DNA of 9,548 nt, from the NCBI GenBank assembly GCA_041859375.1, contig JBHEKP010000183.1:1-9548 (forward strand), written 5' to 3'. Position 1 is the stretch's first letter, and every line of letters begins with the position of its first letter. Both the position numbers and the translations under genes were made by a program. Origin of the DNA: JBHEKP01 sp041859375. Lineage in GTDB: Bacteria; Hydrogenedentota; Hydrogenedentia; Hydrogenedentales; CAITNO01. A model generated the notes under the pieces. That model did not search any database. It was given only the letters and a program-made list of their open reading frames with translations, and was not told the origin of the DNA. Positions 5,127 to 9,548 of this stretch are shown here, in pieces.

Positions 5127-7193
5127 TCACAGATACCCCAGCGCCTCAAGCGCGCTCATTTCCTCCTGGTTGAGGTTGCCCGTGCCGTCGTCGCCCACGC
5201 CCAGTTGCCCCTTTTTCTGCGCGTCCCCGGCCCTCGCCCCGTCGAGCAGTGCGCGCCCCTTTTCCACGTTAACGGGGTCCTGCCCCGCGATGGAATTCAG
5301 TTCTCCGGGGTCCGTCTCCAGGTTGTAAAGCTCGTCCCGCCCGGAAAGGGTGTCACGGATGTATTTCATGTTGTCGAAGACCACCCCCTCCAGCGGGCCG
5401 TTGAACACGTTCGCGCCCATGAAGTGCGGCGTGTCGCTGTGCTCGCCCCGTCCGGTGAGGAGGGGCGTGAAGGGCGTGGACACACCGGCGGGCGCGGCCC
5501 CGCAGAGCTCCAGCACCGTGGGAAGCAGCGCCTGCACGCCCACCCGGGGGGCCGCCGGCGCGGCGGCCTTTTCGTTGCCGGGGAGCTTGATGATCAGGGG
5601 CACCCTCACCAGCTCGTTGTAAAGCGTGTGGCCGTGCTCAAAGCCGCCGTGGTCCCAGAACTCCTCGCCGTGGTCCGAGGTGACCGCGATGATCGCGTCA
5701 TCGTAAATGCCCAGTCTTTTCATGGTCTCCAGGAGGCGCCCCACCTGCGCGTCGGTGTACCGGACCTCGCCGTCGTAGAGGGCGCGCACCCAGGCGCGCT
5801 CCTTTGCGGTGCGCGCCGCCGCGCCCGCGCGCCCCGACCACACCTTGCCGAAGGATGTCCCCATTTCCTTGCGCGTGGCCGCGTCGCCCGGCAGGTACTC
5901 CTCCGGGGGCGCGTAGGGGCTGTGGACGTCCAGGTAGTGGACCCACAGGAAGAAATCGCGCCGCGCGTTCTCCCGCAGCCATTGCGCAGCCTCGTTGGTC
6001 AGCGCCGCCGCGTCGGGTTTGCGCTCGCCCCCAAGCGTGAGCAGGAGGCGCGTAGGGCCGTGGCCGAAGTTTTCCGCGTCGAGGCGCGGCTGCGGGTAGA
6101 AGCGGTACTCGTCAAACCCCCGGTTCAGCCCGCTGCGCGGCAGCAGGATGTAGTTGAAGCCCACCGCCGCCGTGCGGTAACCCGCCTTTGAAAAGGCCTC
6201 CGCCATGGTCGGCAACGCCTTCGGCAGGGTGTTCTTCGCCTCGGTGAGCCCGTGAACGCCCGGCGGCAGGCCCGTCAGCAGCGACGCCACCGAGGGATAG
6301 GTCCACGGCGAGGGGCTGAAGGCGTTTTCAAAGACCGCCCCCTGCGCCGCCAGGGCGTCAATGTTCGGGCTCAGCCCCGATCCGGGGTTGTGCGCCCCCA
6401 GCGCGTCACGGCGCAGCGTGTCCAGGGTGATGAGCACCACATGGCGGACGGCGCGGGGTTGCGCCGGGTCTGCGGCCGCCTTTGCGGCCTCCGGCATGGG
6501 CGCCGGGGGCGCGTTGCTAAGGGCCGGGGGCGCGAAGACCGCCGCGGCCAGCACAGCCGCCACCAGGCTCAGGCGGCCCGGCGTGCCCGCGAACAGCACC
6601 AGCAGCACCACGGCCGCCGCCCAGCCCGCGAGGAAAATTCCCCAGAACAGGCCGCCGTGAACATCCGCCCACTGGCCGTGCCGCGCCCATACGGCAAAAG
6701 CCGCCCCCGACAGCAGCAGCACAAGGGCCGTGAATGCGCGCATTCCGGGGACCGGCAGGCGGAAGCGCCCCGCGATCTTTGCGGCAATCATGGACGCGAG
6801 GGCCGCGCCCGCGCAGGCGAAGAGGGTGAAATAGCGCTGCAAAAGCACCCGGTCCGTCCCGAATCGCGGCGTCTGGATGATCACCAGGTCCAGCAGCAGC
6901 ATCAGGTAGCCGAAAAACAGCAGGAAAAGAACCAGAAACAGCATCACATGACCGGGCCTCACCCCGCCAAGCCAGACCACCACCACCCGGAGCGTAAGCC
7001 AGAGGCACAGGGCCGCGGCGAACAGCACGGCGCAGCTGTTTGAAAAGTACCGGAAAAACACGTCAAAGGGAAGGGACGTGTCGGCGTCCGGCACAAGGTA
7101 ATAGGCCAGGGCCTCCAACGACGCGACGCACAACGCGGCCAGAAAACACCAGGCAAGGGACCGCGGCACGGCGGAAACAAATCGTGCAATCAT
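5127..7193 (-). CDS. Seven-TM sulfatase-fold (alkaline phosphatase superfamily) protein with Thr nucleophile
   Basis: 688 residues from the ATG at 7193, which has GAGG 8 nt upstream. Seven likely membrane helices lie at about 10-33, 54-77, 82-106, 121-141, 151-172, 181-203 and 207-227, then a Pro/Ala linker (228-250). The catalytic domain, 251 to about 640, would lie outside the inner membrane (N-in, odd helix count). Its signature is HVVLITLDTLRRDALG (251-266), with metal ligand D258. Further marks are HYLDVHSPY (419-427), VTSDHGEEFWDHGG (504-517, D507/H508) and HGHTLYNELVRVPLII (520-535). It ends in SALEALGYL, the usual tail of DTLRAD-type sulfatase-like proteins. The nucleophile site reads WTYPSVASLLTG (297-308): Thr298 replaces the formylglycine Cys/Ser and Val302 the Arg of C/S-x-P-x-R. 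Thr is the nucleophile in LtaS and phosphoethanolamine transferases, so phosphotransfer or phosphoester cleavage is more likely than sulfate hydrolysis. It heads the minus-strand run. Confidence 0.9.
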   Translation of the reverse strand: MIARFVSAVPRSLAWCFLAALCVASLEALAYYLVPDADTSLPFDVFFRYFSNSCAVLFAAALCLWLTLRVVVVWLGGVRPGHVMLFLVLFLLFFGYLMLLLDLVIIQTPRFGTDRVLLQRYFTLFACAGAALASMIAAKIAGRFRLPVPGMRAFTALVLLLSGAAFAVWARHGQWADVHGGLFWGIFLAGWAAAVVLLVLFAGTPGRLSLVAAVLAAAVFAPPALSNAPPAPMPEAAKAAADPAQPRAVRHVVLITLDTLRRDALGAHNPGSGLSPNIDALAAQGAVFENAFSPSPWTYPSVASLLTGLPPGVHGLTEAKNTLPKALPTMAEAFSKAGYRTAAVGFNYILLPRSGLNRGFDEYRFYPQPRLDAENFGHGPTRLLLTLGGERKPDAAALTNEAAQWLRENARRDFFLWVHYLDVHSPYAPPEEYLPGDAATRKEMGTSFGKVWSGRAGAAARTAKERAWVRALYDGEVRYTDAQVGRLLETMKRLGIYDDAIIAVTSDHGEEFWDHGGFEHGHTLYNELVRVPLIIKLPGNEKAAAPAAPRVGVQALLPTVLELCGAAPAGVSTPFTPLLTGRGEHSDTPHFMGANVFNGPLEGVVFDNMKYIRDTLSGRDELYNLETDPGELNSIAGQDPVNVEKGRALLDGARAGDAQKKGQLGVGDDGTGNLNQEEMSALEALGYL

Positions 7194-7201
7194 CCAGGCA
7201 T

Positions 7202-7205
7202 CCTC
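7202..7205 (-). promoter_or_regulatory. Ribosome binding site GAGG, decides start at 7193
   Basis: GAGG (within GAAGAGGA) with an 8-nt spacer to the ATG at 7193. It supports this start over the in-frame ATG at 7349. The longer version would add 52 Cys/Gly/Arg-rich residues unlike a signal and would read through the likely promoter. Confidence 0.6.
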
Positions 7206-7249
7206 TTCAGGCCTCCCGCCCGGCGCGCCCCGCCCCCCCGCGCGCGCCC

Positions 7250-7273
7250 GCGGGTTTGCCCGTGCAAAACCGC
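7250..7273 (-). other. Stem-loop at the 5' end of the sulfatase-fold gene leader
   Basis: On the minus strand GCGGTTTTG, loop CACGGG, CAAACCCGC: a 9-bp stem with one mismatch. It lies just after the candidate -10 at 7278-7286, so it would sit at the very 5' end of the message. It could stabilise the transcript, or as DNA serve as an operator. Confidence 0.35.
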
Positions 7274-7277
7274 GCCA

Positions 7278-7286
7278 AGAATACCA
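7278..7286 (-). promoter_or_regulatory. Candidate extended -10 (TGGTATTCT)
   Basis: TGGTATTCT fits TGnTAnnnT on the minus strand and would start transcription near 7271, leaving a leader of about 78 nt before the ATG at 7193. A weak TTGTTT lies 19 nt further upstream (7308-7303), longer than the usual spacing. Confidence 0.35.
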
Positions 7287-7350
7287 TGTACCCCCCGCGC
7301 GCAAACAATCCGCGCACCCCGCGCACTGGCATTGCGGCGCGTCCCGCATT

Positions 7351-7356
7351 TATGAT
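7351..7356 (+). promoter_or_regulatory. Candidate -10 (TATGAT)
   Basis: One mismatch from TATAAT, about 50 nt before the ATG at 7408. No clear -35 and no TG extension. Transcription would begin within or beside the dyad at 7358-7387. Confidence 0.3.
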
Positions 7357-7357
7357 T

Positions 7358-7387
7358 GGTTTTCACGCCCCTCTGGCGGGTGAAACC
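7358..7387 (+). promoter_or_regulatory. Dyad symmetry before the phosphoesterase operon (operator or leader hairpin)
   Basis: TTTCAC (7361-7366) and GTGAAA (7380-7385) are perfect inverted arms. Outer GG/CC (7358-7359 with 7386-7387) and inner GCC/GGC (7367-7369 with 7375-7377) extend them with small bulges. It sits between the candidate -10 and the GGAG box, a place where an operator or a leader hairpin would control the two phosphoesterase genes. No regulator gene is in the window. Confidence 0.4.
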
Positions 7388-7407
7388 GGAAAAACGGAGA
7401 TTGTGCA

Positions 7408-9015
7408 ATGAAACTGTGGCATGTGATCGCTGTGGCGTTTTTTGCGGCCTCGTGGGCCTTTGCGGAGACCGGCGACGCCAAAGGTGTCGTCTACAACGAC
7501 AAGAACGGCAACGGTCTGCGCGACGCGGGCGAGCGCGGACTCCCCGGCGTGCTCGTGTCCAACGGCATGGACATCGTCAAAACGGACAAAAAGGGATCTT
7601 ATTCACTGCCCGTCTCGGACGACACGATCGTTTTCCTGATCAAGCCGGGCGGCTGGCGGGTGCCCGCTGCGCAGGGAAACACAGCACCCCGTTTCTATTA
7701 CATCCACAAAACCGGCGGCTCGCCCGCCATGAAGTATCCGGGCATCGCCCCCACCGGCCCCCTGCCCGGCTCCATTGACTTCCCGCTCCAGCGCCGCCGC
7801 GAACCGAAAGAGTTCCGCATGATCTGCTTCGGCGACACCCAGACGCGCAACGTGGAGGAGATCCAGTTTCTCGCCCATGACATCCTGGAGGATGTGCGGG
7901 GGCTGGACGCCGCCTTCGGCGTCACCCTCGGCGACAATGTGTTCAACGATCTGAACGTGTTCGATCCCCTCGCCGAGACCATGGCCGGAACCGGCATCCC
8001 CTGGCGCTACGTCCCCGGAAACCACGACCACAACCATGACGCGCCCGATGCCGACGCCACGGACGACAGCTTTGTGCGCGCCATGGGGCCCGCCTATTAC
8101 TCCTTCAACCAGGGGCGGGTACATTTCATCATCCTGGACGACATACGGCAGGAGATTGGCCGGGAGGACTACCACGGCGGGCTGGGCGAACGGCAGCTCG
8201 CCTTTGTGAAGAATGACCTCGCCCATGTGGACCGGGGCCAACTGGTGGTGCTCCTCATGCACATCCCCGTCATGGGGATTGACGAGGCCCGGGAGCTCTA
8301 CGCCCTCCTCAAGCCCTTCCCGCACACCTTCTCCATCTCCGGCCACACCCACGATCAGTCGCATGTCTTCATCAAGTCCGGCGGCTGGCCGCAGGAGACT
8401 CCCCACCACCACCTCATCCACGCCACCGCCTGCGGCAGTTGGTGGGGCGGCAATTTCGACGACAACGGCATTCCCTCCGCCCAGATGAGCGACGGCACGC
8501 CCAACGGCTATTCCATCATCACCTTTAACGGCGTCAAATACGACGTGGAGTTCCGCGTCGCCCGCAGACCCGCCGAATACCAGATGAATGTGTGGGTGCC
8601 GGAGGAAATACCCGCCGCCGAAACCGGCAAGGCCGATGTGATCGTCAACGTCTTCGCCGGGTCGGAAAAGTCCGTGGTTGAAATGAGCGTGGACGGGGTG
8701 GACGGATGGGAGCCCATGGAACGTTTCCACGGGAAGGATCCTTATTACGTGCGGGCGGCGGGGCGGCAGGCCGCCTTCATCGCCCTCACCGCCGAGCTCA
8801 AAGGCGAAAAGGAGCCCGGCAAGTCCTTCATCAATGAAATGCGCGCCAAATTCAAGCCCGTGCTGCGCGGTCTGCCCGAACCCTCCGATTCCACGCACCT
8901 CTGGAAGGCCGCCCTGCCCGCGGGACTCAAGCCCGGAGCCCACTCCCTGACTGTCCGTGAAAAGGACATGTTCGGACGGACCCACACCGCAACCCGGATT
9001 TTCGTGGTGAAATAG
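7408..9015 (+). CDS. Secreted calcineurin-like metallophosphoesterase with SdrD-B-type N-terminal domain
   Basis: 535 residues. GGAG lies 8 nt before the ATG. Signal peptide 1-19 (VIAVAFFAASWAFA). Residues 22-75 form a small beta domain of the SdrD/Cna-B kind, with a calcium-loop-like DKNGNGLRDAGERGLPGVLV (31-50). The catalytic domain carries the full calcineurin-like set: CFGDTQ (140-145, D143), TLGDNVFND (173-181, D176), GNHDHNHD (204-211, N205 and H206), LLMHIPV (282-288, H285) and SGHTHDQSH (311-319, H313 and H315). These bind two metal ions and support phosphomonoester or diester hydrolysis. Residues about 380-535 form a beta-rich tail (MNVWVPEE; GLKPGAHSLTVREKDMFG) matching the N-domain / catalytic / C-domain layout of exported bacterial MetallophosN-C proteins. 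The substrate is unknown. It is divergent from the sulfatase-fold gene and 45 nt ahead of a second phosphoesterase. Confidence 0.92.
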   Translation: MKLWHVIAVAFFAASWAFAETGDAKGVVYNDKNGNGLRDAGERGLPGVLVSNGMDIVKTDKKGSYSLPVSDDTIVFLIKPGGWRVPAAQGNTAPRFYYIHKTGGSPAMKYPGIAPTGPLPGSIDFPLQRRREPKEFRMICFGDTQTRNVEEIQFLAHDILEDVRGLDAAFGVTLGDNVFNDLNVFDPLAETMAGTGIPWRYVPGNHDHNHDAPDADATDDSFVRAMGPAYYSFNQGRVHFIILDDIRQEIGREDYHGGLGERQLAFVKNDLAHVDRGQLVVLLMHIPVMGIDEARELYALLKPFPHTFSISGHTHDQSHVFIKSGGWPQETPHHHLIHATACGSWWGGNFDDNGIPSAQMSDGTPNGYSIITFNGVKYDVEFRVARRPAEYQMNVWVPEEIPAAETGKADVIVNVFAGSEKSVVEMSVDGVDGWEPMERFHGKDPYYVRAAGRQAAFIALTAELKGEKEPGKSFINEMRAKFKPVLRGLPEPSDSTHLWKAALPAGLKPGAHSLTVREKDMFGRTHTATRIFVVK

Positions 9016-9020
9016 GCGTG

Positions 9021-9037
9021 CCGGGACATCTTCCCGG
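9021..9037 (+). other. Intercistronic stem-loop
   Basis: CCGGGA (9021-9026), loop CATCT, TCCCGG (9032-9037): a perfect 6-bp stem between the stop at 9015 and the AGGAGG box at 9051. There is no T-run after it, so read-through into the next gene is expected; it may set the ratio of the two products or protect the upstream message. Confidence 0.4.
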
Positions 9038-9050
9038 TCCGCACACCGAA

Positions 9051-9056
9051 AGGAGG
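9051..9056 (+). promoter_or_regulatory. Ribosome binding site AGGAGG, supports a TTG start at 9061
   Basis: AGGAGG lies 4 nt before TTG at 9061, a short spacing. The first in-frame ATG is at 9145-9147, after the membrane helix, and lacks a box, so TTG is the best start. CTG at 9058 is too close to the box. Confidence 0.55.
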
Positions 9057-9060
9057 ACTG

Positions 9061-9548
9061 TTGCAGCGGCTCAAAAAAATCATTGCCTGGGCGGTCGTGA
9101 GGCTGTTCCTGTCAATCTTGGTGGTTTCCATCCCCTTCCTGTACATGGGCTTCTGCCAGTTGCGCCACCAGGTGTTGCCCGTTGACAAGCCGCCTTTCGT
9201 TCACTGGAGCGGGCTGGACCCCCATTCCGAGGTGTTTGTCACCTGGGAAACCTCCGGCAACACCGGGGCCTTCATCAGCTACGGAACCGATCCAAACAAC
9301 CTCGCCCTCCGCATGGAAAACAACGCCGCGTCAACGCTCCACCGCTTTCACCTGACCGGCCTGTCCCCAAACACCCGCTATTATTACCAGGCCGGTCCAC
9401 CCTCCGCCGCCCCGCCGCGCCGCCCCTTCAAGGTGCAAACCTTCAAAACCGCCCCGGTGGATGCCGGCGAATTCAACGTCACCTGCATCTCCGACACGCA
9501 GGAGATCTTCGGCCTCGGCTACTACAGCACCGTTGGCGCGGCCATCGC
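9061..9548 (+). CDS. Membrane-anchored purple-acid-phosphatase-like metallophosphoesterase, partial
   Basis: Open from a TTG start to the right edge: 162 codons seen, with most of the catalytic domain missing. The N-terminus QRLKKIIAW is basic and leads into one membrane helix (about 8-30), so the protein is either anchored facing outward or carries an uncleaved signal. Residues 44-130 form the fibronectin-III-like domain of purple acid phosphatases: VHWSGLDPHSEVFVTWET (47-64), SYGTDPNNL (73-81) and LHRFHLTGLSPNTRYYYQAG (93-112). The catalytic domain then begins with VTCISDTQEIF (140-150); D145 and Q147 match D143 and Q145 of the upstream enzyme. The function is probably phosphoester hydrolysis outside the cytoplasm, with the same DTQ-type first motif. 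It follows the secreted phosphoesterase by 45 nt and is likely co-transcribed with it. Confidence 0.82.
   Translation, partial: MQRLKKIIAWAVVRLFLSILVVSIPFLYMGFCQLRHQVLPVDKPPFVHWSGLDPHSEVFVTWETSGNTGAFISYGTDPNNLALRMENNAASTLHRFHLTGLSPNTRYYYQAGPPSAAPPRRPFKVQTFKTAPVDAGEFNVTCISDTQEIFGLGYYSTVGAAI

Noticed and set aside
3681..6191. An 836-codon open frame on the plus strand, antisense to two genes
   Set aside because: It spans the boundary of two well-supported minus-strand genes, its product is Arg/His/Val-rich with no domain, and such long antisense frames are common in GC-rich DNA.
6252..7043. A 263-codon plus-strand frame opposite the membrane part of the sulfatase-fold gene
   Set aside because: Its product is Arg/Gln/His-rich low-complexity sequence, the mirror of membrane-helix codons.
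7194..7349. A longer start for the sulfatase-fold protein
   Set aside because: The extra 52 residues are Cys/Gly/Arg-rich, would read across the candidate promoter, and lack a ribosome site as good as that at 7202-7205.
7603..8985. A 460-codon minus-strand frame opposite the first phosphoesterase
   Set aside because: The plus strand has all five metal motifs in order; the antisense product is Gly/Val/His-rich shadow sequence.
9016..9060. An intrinsic terminator between the two phosphoesterase genes
   Set aside because: The stem at 9021-9037 has no T-run after it, and a strong ribosome site for the next gene follows directly.

Overview
The window is GC-rich, tightly packed bacterial DNA with no mobile-element genes, no CRISPR array and no RNA genes that I can recognise. 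Seven protein-coding genes fill it, two of them cut by the window edges. Nearly all encode exported or membrane proteins. The mix suggests an uncultured heterotroph of the Hydrogenedentota / PVC-like type: sulfatase-fold protein, uncharacterised glycosidase-like proteins, calcineurin-like phosphatases with cell-surface add-on domains, and a Tat-exported hexosaminidase-like protein. This placement is a guess from gene content and style; there is no marker gene to prove it.

Layout. (1) 1-1094, minus, runs off the left edge: Tat-exported glycoside-hydrolase-like protein. (2) 1095-1252: divergent intergenic region with a REP-like palindrome and candidate extended -10 sites for both neighbours. 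(3) 1253-2779, plus: secreted TIM-barrel-like putative glycosidase. It meets gene 4 head-on, and the two TAG stops overlap in a single CTAG. (4) 7193-2776, minus, a probable three-gene unit: a seven-TM sulfatase-fold protein (7193-5127), a secreted helical (alpha/alpha)-barrel-like protein (5090-3498), and a TVP38/VTT membrane protein (3459-2776). (5) 7194-7407: divergent promoter region with two strong dyads. (6) 7408-9015 and 9061-end, plus: two tandem calcineurin-like phosphoesterases of different architecture; the second runs off the right edge.

How it may work together. The exported hydrolase-like proteins could strip sugars from a polymer, and the metallophosphoesterases could remove phosphate groups. 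The sulfatase-fold protein has Thr where true sulfatases have the formylglycine Cys/Ser, so it is better read as a membrane-anchored phosphotransferase or phosphodiesterase-like enzyme than as a sulfate-ester hydrolase. With a VTT-family membrane protein in the same unit, turnover of a phosphorylated envelope or extracellular glycan is a reasonable but unproven theme.

I see no defence system or other clearly new multi-gene machine. The points most worth a second look are the non-canonical sulfatase active site, the REP-like palindrome that supplies a gene's stop codon, a possible leaderless start for the VTT gene, and the three uncharacterised glycosidase-like families.
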